DNA of 64,000 bases from an uncultured Pelagibacteraceae bacterium (GTDB lineage Bacteria; Pseudomonadota; Alphaproteobacteria; Pelagibacterales; Pelagibacteraceae): positions 1 to 64,000 of the forward strand of contig CACFQR010000007.1 in assembly GCA_902568465.1 (NCBI GenBank), written 5' to 3'. This document shows, one piece after another, positions 8,990-17,478 of the stretch (position 1 is its first letter; every line of letters starts with the position of its first letter). Below the pieces are notes generated by a model, which saw nothing but the letters and a program-made list of their open reading frames with translations, ran no database searches and was not told the DNA's origin. The translations under genes and the position numbers were made by a program.

Positions 8990-9518
8990 TACTTATCTCA
9001 TTCAATATAGAATTAATTTTTTTATATATTTTTTTAGTAACCTGCCCTGCATGTCTATATTTTATAACACCTTCAGAATTAACTATAAAAGTTTCTGGAA
9101 TACCATAAACACCCCAATCAATAGCAATTCTTCCTTTTCTATCTATAGCAATTTCTGAGTAAGGATTTCCTAATTTTTTTAAAAATTCTTTAACTTTTTT
9201 ATCGTTATCCTTATAATTAATTCCAATTACTTTAATTTTTTCTTTATTAGCAAAATCCATGATGTATTTATGTTCATCATGACAAGGTTTGCACCAAGTC
9301 GCAAAAAAATTGACCAAAATTATTTCTTCTCCAAATTTTTGTTTTGAAGAAAATTTTTCATTCTTAAACAATGAATCTGTTTCAAAAATTGGAACATTTC
9401 TATTTATCAAATTAGAAGGAAGATTATATGGATCTCTTTCACTTACTAAAATATATAAAAATGATAATAAAATAAGTAAAAAAAATATTAATGGCAGAAT
9501 AAAAAATTTCTTCTTCAT
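8979..9518 (-). CDS. ccmG: CcmG/DsbE, membrane-anchored thioredoxin-like protein
   Basis: 179 residues: an N-terminal membrane anchor (residues 5-26) and a periplasmic thioredoxin fold. The active site is WCKPC (Cys76 and Cys79) within NFFATWCKPCHDE, and the cis-proline loop is seen in YGIPETFIV. The family keeps CcmH and apocytochrome c cysteines reduced for heme attachment. It overlaps the ccmF stop by 4 bp, typical of translational coupling. Confidence 0.94.
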   Translation of the reverse strand: MKKKFFILPLIFFLLILLSFLYILVSERDPYNLPSNLINRNVPIFETDSLFKNEKFSSKQKFGEEIILVNFFATWCKPCHDEHKYIMDFANKEKIKVIGINYKDNDKKVKEFLKKLGNPYSEIAIDRKGRIAIDWGVYGIPETFIVNSEGVIKYRHAGQVTKKIYKKINSILNEISNVK

Positions 9519-11410
9519 AAATGTAAAATTTTAAATTTTTTAATATTATTCGTTAATGTAACAATCCCCCCAACAAATATGGCAAAAGCACCAATCCATA
9601 TCCAAATTACTAGTGGGTTATAATAGATTCTTACTACCCAACCATCTTGAGGGTTTCCATCACCCAAAACTATGTATAAATCTCTTAATAAATTAGTGTG
9701 TATAGAAGCCTCAGTAGTAAAATTTTTTGTAACAAGATAAAATCTATTTTCAGGCTCAAGTTTAGTAACAAAGTTTTTATTTTTGTCATAAATAGAAAAA
9801 TCTGCTTTTATAGCTATATAATTTTGTTCTTCAACTTCGTTGATTTTTTTAAAAAGAACATTGTAATTTTTAATTTGAGTTTTATTATCAATATTCATTC
9901 TCACAATTTTTTCTTCTTGCCAAACACTTGAGCCTGTTATACCCAAAATTAAAAGACCAATACCTAAGTGGGCTATGATCATACCTTTTGAAAATTTAGT
10001 TTTTATTGTGATCAAATGTGAAAAACTATTAAAAATTATCCAAAAGGCTAAAAATATACCTATAATTCCGAGGATACTATAATGACGATAAATTAAGAAA
10101 ATAGTTATTGTAGCAATCAATGTAACTAAAATACTTGGCAAAGACTTACGTAAAACTTTAACTAGACTTTCTTTTTCCCAAGCTAATAATGGACCAATTC
10201 CCATAATTAAAATAGCTGGAGCCATTATTGGTATAGTTGTTGAATTAAAAAAAGGTTCTCCTACAGAAATTTTATTATTAGTAAACATTTCAATTAAAAG
10301 AGGATAAATTGTCCCTAAAAATATAGTTGAGCATACTATTACCATGATAATATTATTAACTAGTATTGAGCCTTCTTTACTAAAAAATGCAAAATAATTA
10401 CGATCAAAGTATTTTTTAGAGTTTAATCCAAAAAGTGTTAGTGAATAAAAGCCTAAAAAACCTAAAAAAAGTAAAATATAAATTCCTCTTGATGGATCCA
10501 GAGCAAAAGTGTGGACGCTAGTAAGTATACCAGATCTAACTAAAAATGTTCCAACTACACTCAAAAGAAAACAAAGTATAGATAATAACAACACCCATGT
10601 TTGAAGCGATTTTCTTTTTTCTACAATGATGAGCGAGTGAAGCAATGCTGTACCAATCAACCATGGCATAAGTGAAGCATTTTCAACAGGGTCCCAAAAC
10701 CACCAACCTCCCCAACCTAATTCATAATATGCCCATATAGAACCGAACATGATACCTATTGTTAAAAAAGTCCAAGAAACCATAACGAAAGGTTTCATAT
10801 ATAGATGCCATAAAATTTTTTCGTCATTATTTAATTTTAGAGTTGCTATGCTTAGAGAGAAAACTGCAGAGAAGCCAACATACCCAATATATAAGAGAGG
10901 AGGGTGTATAGCCAAAGCAGGATCTTGTAAAATTGGATTAAAACCTAAGCCTTCACTTTGAGGAGAGTCCATTTTATCAAAAGGATTTGAAGTAAATATT
11001 GTAAAAAAAACAAATCCAAATGTTATTAGCGCCTGAGACTTCAAAGCATGAATAATAAAATTTAAATTATTTTTATTTATTAATCTAAATATAAAAAAGT
11101 TAAAGATGCTTAAAATTAATATCCATAAGAGCATTGATCCTTCATGGTTGCCCCATACTGCTGACACTTTGTACAACAAAGGTTTTGTCGTATGAGAATT
11201 TTGAAAAACATTAATCAAAGAAAAATCTGAATAAACATAACTATACATTAATGAGAAAAAAGATATTAATGAACACAACAACAAACAGTAGGCAGAAATT
11301 TTTTTTATTCTTAATATGTTTTTATCATTTGTTGTTTTAAAATTTATTGCTTGCGTAACACAAAAAAATAAGCACAACCAAAGATTTATATTTCCTAAAA
11401 ATGGTACCAT
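9515..11410 (-). CDS. ccmF: CcmF, heme lyase subunit for cytochrome c
   Basis: 631 residues with many membrane spans, the normal size for CcmF. The WWD heme-handling motif WGGWWFWDPVENASLMPWL starts at residue 233, and conserved histidines lie around WGNHEGSMLLW (near residue 86) and AIHPPLLYIGYVGF (near residue 168). The C-terminal third has a periplasmic domain before the final span. CcmF takes heme from CcmE and attaches it to apocytochrome c with CcmH and CcmG, encoded just downstream. Start chosen at the ATG giving MVPFLGNINLW, which matches the family N-terminus. Confidence 0.96.
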   Translation of the reverse strand: MVPFLGNINLWLCLFFCVTQAINFKTTNDKNILRIKKISAYCLLLCSLISFFSLMYSYVYSDFSLINVFQNSHTTKPLLYKVSAVWGNHEGSMLLWILILSIFNFFIFRLINKNNLNFIIHALKSQALITFGFVFFTIFTSNPFDKMDSPQSEGLGFNPILQDPALAIHPPLLYIGYVGFSAVFSLSIATLKLNNDEKILWHLYMKPFVMVSWTFLTIGIMFGSIWAYYELGWGGWWFWDPVENASLMPWLIGTALLHSLIIVEKRKSLQTWVLLLSILCFLLSVVGTFLVRSGILTSVHTFALDPSRGIYILLFLGFLGFYSLTLFGLNSKKYFDRNYFAFFSKEGSILVNNIIMVIVCSTIFLGTIYPLLIEMFTNNKISVGEPFFNSTTIPIMAPAILIMGIGPLLAWEKESLVKVLRKSLPSILVTLIATITIFLIYRHYSILGIIGIFLAFWIIFNSFSHLITIKTKFSKGMIIAHLGIGLLILGITGSSVWQEEKIVRMNIDNKTQIKNYNVLFKKINEVEEQNYIAIKADFSIYDKNKNFVTKLEPENRFYLVTKNFTTEASIHTNLLRDLYIVLGDGNPQDGWVVRIYYNPLVIWIWIGAFAIFVGGIVTLTNNIKKFKILHL

Positions 11411-11658
11411 CAGTTATAGGTCTATACTTGACACTGTTTAATGCAATCTTGCATTGTGACCATAAAAACCATTAAAACAGTTGTATAAACCTCTATTTTG
11501 TTAAAGTATATTTTTTATTTACTACATATAGATATAGTTGATTCAAGTTAAAGTTTGATCAATCTTAATTTATAAATCATATTATCATTAATTAATTTAA
11601 GTTTATTAAAATAAATTTTTTAAACTTAATATTGTTAACAATAAAAAGAGGAAAAAAA
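11411..11658 (+). promoter_or_regulatory. Upstream region and structured leader of aapJ
   Basis: This 248-bp gap holds several AT-rich candidate -10 boxes, so I cannot choose one promoter. Near the gene there is a 9-bp hairpin, TTAAGTTTA (11597-11605) pairing with TAAACTTAA (11621-11629). Directly after it comes a perfect 14-bp palindrome TATTGTTAACAATA (11630-11643). The ribosome binding site AGAGGA (11647-11652) follows at once, so folding of the leader could affect ribosome access. Confidence 0.5.
11440..11455. promoter_or_regulatory. Perfect 16-bp palindrome in the ccmF-aapJ divergent gap
   Basis: AATGCAA-TC-TTGCATT is a perfect inverted repeat 30 bp upstream of the ccmF start and about 200 bp upstream of aapJ. 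Its symmetry and place between two divergent genes suggest a binding site for a dimeric regulator. No match to a known operator is claimed. Confidence 0.35.
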
Positions 11659-12696
11659 ATGTATAAATACATTAAACGAATAACTTCTTTCGTAGCTATG
11701 TTTGCAGTGCTATTTGTTTTTGCAGGTGAAGCTATGGCTAAGAAGTCTAAAACTCTGAAAAACACTCAGAAAAAAGGTTTTGTTAGATGTGGTGTATCTC
11801 AGGGTCTTCCAGGTTTCTCAAATGCTGATGCATCAGGAAACTGGACAGGTGTTGACGTTGATGTTTGCAGAGCTGTAGCTGCTGCAGTACTAGGTGATGC
11901 AGGTAAAGTTAAATTTACTCCACTAAGTGCTAAAGAAAGATTTACAGCTTTAACTTCTGGAGAAATTGATATTTTATCTAGAAACACAACTTGGACACTT
12001 TCAAGAGATGCGGACATTGGTCTTACTTTCGTTGGAGTTAACTTCTACGACGGCCAAGGTTTCATGGTTAGAAAAGATTCAGGTATTACATCCACTAGCC
12101 AATTCAAAAGTGGTATCTCAGCTTGTACAAACATTGGAACTACAACTGAGTTAAACATGAGAGACTTCTTTACTTCTAAAGGAATTTCTTATGAACCAGT
12201 AGCATTTGAAAAAGCTGATGAAGTTGTTGCTGCTTATGACGCAGGAAGATGCGACACATACACAACAGATAAATCAGGTTTAGCTGCTCAAAGAACTAAA
12301 ATGAAAGATCCAGACGCTCACATAGTTTTACCAGAGACGATTTCAAAAGAGCCATTAGGTCCTGTTGTTCGTCAAGGTGATTCAGTTTGGGAAGATATAG
12401 TTCGTTGGTCATTAAACGTAATGATCGAAGCAGAAGAGTATGGAATTACTTCTGCTAATGCTGATTCTATGAAAACTTCAGAAAACCCAGCTATTAAAAG
12501 ACTTGTTGGAGCTGAAGGTGAATTAGGCGCTGCATTTGGATTAGACAATGAGTGGAGCTTAAGAATTATTAAACAAGTTGGTAACTATGGTGAAAGCTAT
12601 AAAAGAAATATAGCAGATCCTGGTATTTTGCCTGATAGAGGTCCTAACCAATTATGGACTAAAGGCGGAATACTTTATGTACCACCTGCAAGATAA
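11659..12696 (+). CDS. aapJ: General L-amino acid ABC transporter, periplasmic binding protein
   Basis: 345 residues, matching the AapJ/BztA/YhdW family of polar or general amino-acid binding proteins. A signal peptide (residues 1-26, ending EAMA) precedes the family-typical GFVRCGVSQGLPGFSNAD segment, then the GVDVDVCRAVAAAVLGD and TTWTLSRD ligand-pocket regions. The protein is periplasmic and captures amino acids for the AapQMP importer encoded just downstream. I chose the ATG at 11659 because AGAGGA lies 6 bp upstream; an in-frame ATG at 11632 lacks a ribosome site and falls within the palindromic leader. Its codon use is more GC-rich than its neighbours, as expected for a highly expressed binding protein. 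Confidence 0.95.
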   Translation: MYKYIKRITSFVAMFAVLFVFAGEAMAKKSKTLKNTQKKGFVRCGVSQGLPGFSNADASGNWTGVDVDVCRAVAAAVLGDAGKVKFTPLSAKERFTALTSGEIDILSRNTTWTLSRDADIGLTFVGVNFYDGQGFMVRKDSGITSTSQFKSGISACTNIGTTTELNMRDFFTSKGISYEPVAFEKADEVVAAYDAGRCDTYTTDKSGLAAQRTKMKDPDAHIVLPETISKEPLGPVVRQGDSVWEDIVRWSLNVMIEAEEYGITSANADSMKTSENPAIKRLVGAEGELGAAFGLDNEWSLRIIKQVGNYGESYKRNIADPGILPDRGPNQLWTKGGILYVPPAR

Positions 12697-12714
12697 TTTA
12701 TAAAAAATAAAGAT

Positions 12715-12749
12715 TAAAAAGGGCTAGATTTTTCTAGCCCTTTTTTTTT
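12715..12749 (+). terminator. Rho-independent terminator after aapJ
   Basis: The hairpin GGGCTAGA-TTT-TCTAGCCC is preceded by an A run and followed by nine T. It sits between the binding protein gene and the permease genes, so most transcripts probably stop here. Confidence 0.92.
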
Positions 12750-12769
12750 ATTATTGCTATTGTCCACGC

Positions 12770-13921
12770 ATGAACATCAAGATTAAGAAAATTTTACCAC
12801 AATTAATAACACTACTAGTGGTTGTTTTAATTTTTGGATTTTTTACCTTTAATGCCCAAGTTAATATGGAGAATAGGGGGATTGAATTTGGTTATGGTTT
12901 TTTATCTCAAGAGTCTTCTTTTGATGTTCAATTTTCTTTAATTGAATATGACGGATCTCACTCATATGCTAGAGCGTATTTAGTAGGTCTATTAAATACT
13001 CTATTGGTTGCCTTTATAGGTATTATATTTGCGACAATTATTGGAATTATAGTTGGAATAGCAAGATTATCTCCAAATTATTTAATTGAGAGATCGGCAG
13101 CTTTTTATGTAGAATTTTTTAGAAATATACCTTTGCTGCTGCAAATATTTTTTTGGTACTTTGCTGCACTTAGAGCTCTTCCTTTGCCTCAGGATGCTGA
13201 AGCAATTTTTGGAGTTTTTTTCTTAACAATTAAAGGTTTATTTGTACCTCGTTTTGTATGGGAAAATTTAGATATATTTTTCTATTCGTTAATAGCAGCA
13301 ACAATTTCTATTGTAGTAATAAGAAATTACGCAAGAAAATTACAAGAAAGTGAAGGAAAACAATTGCCAGTTTTTTCTATTTCTATAGGTTTATTAATAA
13401 TTCTTCCATTGTTGGCTTTTTTAATTGGAGGAGTTTCTTTAAGTTTTGAAATGCCTGTTCTAGAACAAATAGCTACAACATCATTTAAATATAATGGTGG
13501 ATTAGGATTGCCTCCTGAACTTATAGCCTTAACCCTTGCATTAGCCTTATATACTGCCACTTTTATAGCTGAATGTGTAAGAGCTGGAATACAAGGAATT
13601 AGCAAAGGCCAAAAAGAAGCCGCAGCATCTATCGGTTTAACGCCTAATCAAATTTTAAAGTTAGTAATAATGCCTCAAGCATTAAGGATAATAATTCCTC
13701 CAACTACTAATCAATATTTAAATTTAACTAAAAACTCATCATTAGCAGCAGCCATAGCATATCCAGATCTAGTTTTAGTATTTGCCGGAACTGCCTTGAT
13801 GCAGACAGGCAGAGCAATAGAAATTGTTTCTATTACTATGTTAACATATTTATCTATTAGCTTAGCTATTTCTGTTTTAATGAATTGGTACAACAAAAGT
13901 ATCGCAATTAAGGAAAAATAA
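12770..13921 (+). CDS. aapQ: General L-amino acid ABC transporter, permease AapQ
   Basis: 383 residues with about eight membrane spans, longer than simple HisQ-type permeases, as is normal for AapQ/BztB. It has the polar amino-acid permease signatures FFRNIPLLLQIFFWYF near residue 120 and, in the C-terminal half, the EAA loop ECVRAGIQGISKGQKEAAASIGL that docks on the ATPase. The inner-membrane product forms the pore with AapM. It lies 20 bp past the terminator that follows aapJ and abuts aapM, whose ATG directly follows this stop. Confidence 0.94.
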   Translation: MNIKIKKILPQLITLLVVVLIFGFFTFNAQVNMENRGIEFGYGFLSQESSFDVQFSLIEYDGSHSYARAYLVGLLNTLLVAFIGIIFATIIGIIVGIARLSPNYLIERSAAFYVEFFRNIPLLLQIFFWYFAALRALPLPQDAEAIFGVFFLTIKGLFVPRFVWENLDIFFYSLIAATISIVVIRNYARKLQESEGKQLPVFSISIGLLIILPLLAFLIGGVSLSFEMPVLEQIATTSFKYNGGLGLPPELIALTLALALYTATFIAECVRAGIQGISKGQKEAAASIGLTPNQILKLVIMPQALRIIIPPTTNQYLNLTKNSSLAAAIAYPDLVLVFAGTALMQTGRAIEIVSITMLTYLSISLAISVLMNWYNKSIAIKEK

Positions 13922-15192
13922 TGAATAAAATCAATTTCTTAAAACCTGACAATCAAAACTTAAGTACTTATTTGTATTCAGGTTCATTTTTATTTTTTAT
14001 AGCGGTTTTAGATGTTTTTTTAAGTTCTTTTTTTGAAATGAACATTACTTCATTTTTACCAAATTTTGTTAGTTTCTTACTTCCTTTAATTTTAGGAATT
14101 ATAGGATTGCATCTTATCAGAATAGAATTTTCAGGAATAAAAAATTTAGACTTATTGAATAAGCATATTAACACTAATACTTTTAATGCAATTTTAACTC
14201 TATTAATTATTTTTACGATAATTAAGTCAATTCCACCAATTATGAGTTGGTTTTTCATAGATGCCAATATTGCAGGTGACACAAAAGAAGCTTGTACTGG
14301 TAGTGGCGCTTGTTGGACCTATATTAAAATCTGGCTTAATAGATTTATTTATGGAATGTATCCAAACGAATTTCAATGGAGAATAAATATTTCCTTTATT
14401 TTATTAATAGCTTTGGCTTTCGTTGGTTTAATTCCATCAGAAAAAATTAAGAAGTTTTTAACCTTATACTATGTAGTTGTTTACCCAATTATTGCATTTA
14501 TACTAATTTATTATTTAATTTCAGGTGGATCGTTAGGTCTAGAGTGGGTTGAAACAGGAGCTTGGGGAGGATTGTCATTAACTTTCATAGTTTCTTTCTT
14601 TTGTTTAATTTTCTGTTTTCCGGTAGGTATGTTTTTAGCTTTAGGTAGAAGATCTCAATTACCAACAGTTAGATATATTTCGGTTGGTTTTATAGAATTT
14701 TGGAGAGGTGTTCCTTTAATAACTGTATTATTTATGTCATCTGTAATGTTTCCTATGTTTTTACCTGAAGATTTTTTCATGGATAAATTAGTTAGAGTAA
14801 TTATAGCTATATCTTTGTTCGAAGCCGCTTATGTTGCTGAAGTTATTAGAGGAGGTTTACAAGCGCTGCCGAGAGGTCAATATGATGCTGCTAAATCATT
14901 AGGAATGGGTTATTGGAAGATGCATATTTTTGTAATTTTACCACAAGCTTTAAAACTTGTTATTCCAGGTATAGCAAATACTTTCTTAGCTCTAGTTAAA
15001 GACACACCACTTATTTTCGTAGTAGGACTTCTAGAAATAGTTGGAATGTTAAATTTAGCTAAAACAAATCCAGAATGGCTTGGTTTCGCAATGGAAGGTT
15101 ATGTTTTTGCAGCTATAATTTTCTGGATTATTTGTTATGCTATGAGTAAATATAGTTACAATTTAGAATTGAAATACAAAACAGAGAGATAA
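13921..15192 (+). CDS. aapM: General L-amino acid ABC transporter, permease AapM
   Basis: 423 residues with multiple membrane spans, the second permease of the Aap/Bzt importer. The central segment carries [20 protein letters not shown]. The EAA loop, [23 protein letters not shown], is followed by [22 protein letters not shown], both characteristic of HisM/AapM proteins. Its start overlaps the last base of aapQ, implying coupled translation and equal subunit amounts. The inserted N-terminal region before the permease core is typical of AapM/BztC. Confidence 0.94.
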   Translation: MNKINFLKPDNQNLSTYLYSGSFLFFIAVLDVFLSSFFEMNITSFLPNFVSFLLPLILGIIGLHLIRIEFSGIKNLDLLNKHINTNTFNAILTLLIIFTIIKSIPPIMSWFFIDANIAGDTKEACTGSGACWTYIKIWLNRFIYGMYPNEFQWRINISFILLIALAFVGLIPSEKIKKFLTLYYVVVYPIIAFILIYYLISGGSLGLEWVETGAWGGLSLTFIVSFFCLIFCFPVGMFLALGRRSQLPTVRYISVGFIEFWRGVPLITVLFMSSVMFPMFLPEDFFMDKLVRVIIAISLFEAAYVAEVIRGGLQALPRGQYDAAKSLGMGYWKMHIFVILPQALKLVIPGIANTFLALVKDTPLIFVVGLLEIVGMLNLAKTNPEWLGFAMEGYVFAAIIFWIICYAMSKYSYNLELKYKTER

Positions 15193-15197
15193 ATTTT

Positions 15198-15932
15198 ATG
15201 TCTGATCAAATTATAGAAATGAAAAATGTAAATAAATGGTTTGGAGATTTTCAGGTCTTGAAAGATATAAATTTACAGGTAAATCAAAAACAGAAAATAG
15301 TTGTTTGTGGTCCGTCAGGTTCTGGAAAATCTACATTAATAAGGTGCATTAATAGATTAGAGGAACATCAAAAAGGAACAATTATTGTTGATGGAAATGA
15401 ACTCACAGAGGACACAAAAGACATTGAAAAGATAAGGGCTGAAGTAGGAATGGTTTTCCAACAATTTAATTTATTTCCACATTTATCAATACTAGATAAT
15501 TGTACCTTAGCACCAATTTGGGTAAAAAAAATGCCAAAAAAACAAGCTGAAGAGCTGGCAATGAAACAATTAGAGCAAGTTCAAATTGTTGATCAAGCAA
15601 AAAAATTTCCAGGGCAATTATCAGGTGGGCAACAACAAAGATCAGCTATAGCAAGAGCTTTATGTATGCAGCCTAAAATTATGCTTTTTGATGAACCCAC
15701 CTCTGCATTAGACCCTGAAATGATTAAGGAAGTATTAGATGCTATGGTAAATCTTGCAAAAGGTGGAATGACAATGATTGTTGTGACGCATGAAATGGGT
15801 TTTGCTAAGGAAGTAGCCGACGAAGTAATTTTTATGGATGAAGGAATGATTGTGGAAAAACAACCTACCAAAGATTTTTTTGCTAATCCTAAAAGCGATA
15901 GAACAAAACTCTTTTTAAGCCAAATATTGTAA
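15198..15932 (+). CDS. aapP: General L-amino acid ABC transporter, ATPase AapP
   Basis: 244 residues, a standard amino-acid importer ATPase. It has Walker [10 protein letters not shown] (residues 38-46), the Q-loop [11 protein letters not shown], the ABC signature LSGGQQQR, Walker [14 protein letters not shown] and the switch histidine in VVTHEMGF. A dimer of this cytoplasmic protein drives AapQM. The gene follows aapM by 5 bp and completes the operon. Confidence 0.96.
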   Translation: MSDQIIEMKNVNKWFGDFQVLKDINLQVNQKQKIVVCGPSGSGKSTLIRCINRLEEHQKGTIIVDGNELTEDTKDIEKIRAEVGMVFQQFNLFPHLSILDNCTLAPIWVKKMPKKQAEELAMKQLEQVQIVDQAKKFPGQLSGGQQQRSAIARALCMQPKIMLFDEPTSALDPEMIKEVLDAMVNLAKGGMTMIVVTHEMGFAKEVADEVIFMDEGMIVEKQPTKDFFANPKSDRTKLFLSQIL

Positions 15933-15945
15933 ATTTTTATTTAAT

Positions 15946-16623
15946 GTGTTTAAAATAAGCAAAATATTTATATTCTTAATAATATTTTGTATCCCAGCTA
16001 ATGCCCATGTTGAGCACTACAGCAATTTAAATAGAGTTGAATTTGATATCTATAGAAATAATAATCATATAGGAAAGCATATTTTTTCTATTGAAAAAAA
16101 TGGATCTAAATTACTAGTAAAAAGTGAGATTAATTTTGAAATAAAGAAATTTGGTATTGTAATTTATAAATATTTATTAAAAAGCACCGAAGTTTTTGAT
16201 AACGGGATGCTAATAGAATTTAATTCAACTACACAGCAAAATAAGAAACAAAAATATGTAAATATGAAATTGAAAAATGATGAATATATTATTGATGGAT
16301 CATCATATAAAGGAACAGTGCCAATTGATTATATGCCTGGCACCTGGTGGAATCATAGTATTGTTTCTAGTAAAGCTCAAATAAGCCCTTCATCTGGTAG
16401 AATTATTGACCAAAATGTTAAATTTTTAGGTAAAGAAAAAATAAAAATTGGTCACAAAATAATAGACACTTTGCATTTTAATTTTACGTCATCAGATAAA
16501 AAATTAAGCAAAGATAAAAAACTAAATATGCATATCTGGTATGAAGAAAACACATTGACCTGGGTAAAAGCATATTTTAAAAAAAAAGGTGAATGGGAAT
16601 ATAGGTTACAATCCTTAAATTGA
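15946..16623 (+). CDS. Secreted protein of unknown function (DUF6134-like)
   Basis: 225 residues. A signal peptide (FKISKIFIFLIIFCIPANA, cleavage near residue 20) is followed by a beta-strand-rich body with features I associate with DUF6134-type periplasmic proteins: DIYRNNNHIGKHIF, then DYMPGTWWNHSIV, then LHIWYE-like MHIWYEENTLTWVKA. The start must be GTG at 15946, because the overlapping ATG two bases earlier leads to a stop after four codons. It lies 13 bp after aapP and may share its transcript. I cannot assign a biochemical role. Confidence 0.7.
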   Translation: MFKISKIFIFLIIFCIPANAHVEHYSNLNRVEFDIYRNNNHIGKHIFSIEKNGSKLLVKSEINFEIKKFGIVIYKYLLKSTEVFDNGMLIEFNSTTQQNKKQKYVNMKLKNDEYIIDGSSYKGTVPIDYMPGTWWNHSIVSSKAQISPSSGRIIDQNVKFLGKEKIKIGHKIIDTLHFNFTSSDKKLSKDKKLNMHIWYEENTLTWVKAYFKKKGEWEYRLQSLN

Positions 16624-16652
16624 TAAAAAAAAGTGATAATTTGCCCCGGATT

Positions 16653-16681
16653 TTGAAAGAAATGTCAATACATCTTACTAT
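16653..16681 (+). promoter_or_regulatory. Candidate promoter for a small RNA
   Basis: TTGAAA (16653-16658), a 17-bp spacer and TACTAT (16676-16681) make a good sigma-70 match. Predicted transcription would start near 16688, in a gap without genes. Confidence 0.45.
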
Positions 16682-16687
16682 TTATTT

Positions 16688-16773
16688 TTTAATAAAAGCA
16701 CCTCTGAAGTGAAATAAAAGAGGCTAGATTTACCTCAATACACTAAAAAAAAAGTCCCCTTTTTTATTTTTTT
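16688..16773 (+). ncRNA. Candidate small RNA or attenuator leader upstream of the XRE gene
   Basis: About 86 nt between a promoter-like box and a U-rich terminator-like hairpin (AAAAAAG-TCCC-CTTTTTT at 16748-16765, then ATTTTTTT). CCTCT at 16701-16705 can pair with AGAGG at 16719-16723. The same GAGG (16720-16723) can instead pair with CCTC at 16733-16736, so two exclusive folds exist. No open frame of useful length is present. It could be an independent small RNA or the leader of the XRE gene 69 bp further on. Prediction only. Confidence 0.4.
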
Positions 16774-16841
16774 ACTGTTGCAATTAATTATCAACTGATG
16801 TTGTATATTCAGATTATTTAAGTCTTTAAGGGGGATATTAA

Positions 16842-17210
16842 ATGGAATCAAATTTTAACCGTCATCTCGGTTCAAAACTAAGAATGAGAAGATTAGCTTT
16901 AGGGTTAACACAAACTAAAGTAGCACAAGCAATAAATGTAACATTTCAGCAAATACAAAAGTATGAAAAAGGAACAAACGGAATTAGTTCATTAAGAATA
17001 ATGCAACTAGCAAATTTTTTAAAAGTACCAGTTGTTTATTTCTTTGAAGATTTTCCTGATTATGTAAGTGGAAATACAAAAAATGAATTTAGTGGCGAAG
17101 AGTTAAACTATTCTTTTTTAGCAAAATTATTTACAAGTCTTTCAGAAACTCAAAAAGAAAAAATATTACAGGTTTTAAAAAATACTTCTATTCTCGAAAA
17201 GACGGGTTAA
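16842..17210 (+). CDS. XRE-family transcriptional regulator
   Basis: 122 residues with an N-terminal Cro/C1 helix-turn-helix (residues about 10-66): LGSKLRMRRLALGLTQTKVAQAINVTFQQIQKYEKGTNGISSLRIMQLA is interrupted by no indels and has the Q..I...E recognition pattern. The C-terminal half (FFEDFPDY onward) resembles the short regulators widespread in alphaproteobacteria (PraR/PhrR-like). A strong ribosome site AAGGGGGAT precedes the ATG. A possible promoter, TTGCAA (16779-16784) with TGTATA about 18 bp downstream, lies upstream. Target genes are unknown. Confidence 0.88.
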   Translation: MESNFNRHLGSKLRMRRLALGLTQTKVAQAINVTFQQIQKYEKGTNGISSLRIMQLANFLKVPVVYFFEDFPDYVSGNTKNEFSGEELNYSFLAKLFTSLSETQKEKILQVLKNTSILEKTG

Positions 17211-17215
17211 TTATT

Positions 17216-17291
17216 TGGCTCCTCGGGCAGGACTCGAACCTGCGACCAATTGATTAACAGTCAACTGCTCTACCAACTGAGCTACCGAGGA
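17216..17291 (-). tRNA. tRNA-Asn (anticodon GTT)
   Basis: Full cloverleaf on the minus strand: acceptor TCCTCGG/CCGAGGA, anticodon stem GTTGA/TCAAT with loop CTGTTAA, T stem GCAGG/CCTGC, discriminator G and encoded CCA. Confidence 0.97.
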
Positions 17292-17337
17292 ATAACATCA
17301 AGATACTTTTTTTTAAAATTAAAACAACAAAAAATTT

Positions 17338-17411
17338 TGGAGGCCACGCCCAGAATCGAACTGGGATAAAAGGATTTGCAATCCTCTGCGTAACCATTCC
17401 GCCACGTGGCC
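17338..17411 (-). tRNA. tRNA-Cys (anticodon GCA)
   Basis: Cloverleaf on the minus strand: acceptor GGCCACG/CGTGGCC, anticodon stem GAGGA/TCCTT with loop TTGCAAA, T stem CCCAG/CTGGG, discriminator T (normal for Cys) and encoded CCA. Upstream of tRNA-Asn in the same direction, so probably co-transcribed. Confidence 0.96.
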
Positions 17412-17478
17412 TTAACTTTAATAAAATTGATTCAATCAACTCTTTGTATTATACCAAATTATTATATGGTTAAGTAAG
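17412..17478. promoter_or_regulatory. Divergent promoter region for tRNA-Cys/Asn and valS
   Basis: On the minus strand a perfect TATAAT (17453-17448) lies 36 bp upstream of tRNA-Cys. On the plus strand TTGATT followed after about 16 bp by TTATAC could serve valS. The boxes overlap. Confidence 0.45.

Noticed and set aside
17254-17439. Minus-strand open frame through tRNA-Asn and tRNA-Cys
   Set aside because: It covers two tRNA genes and has no protein-like features.
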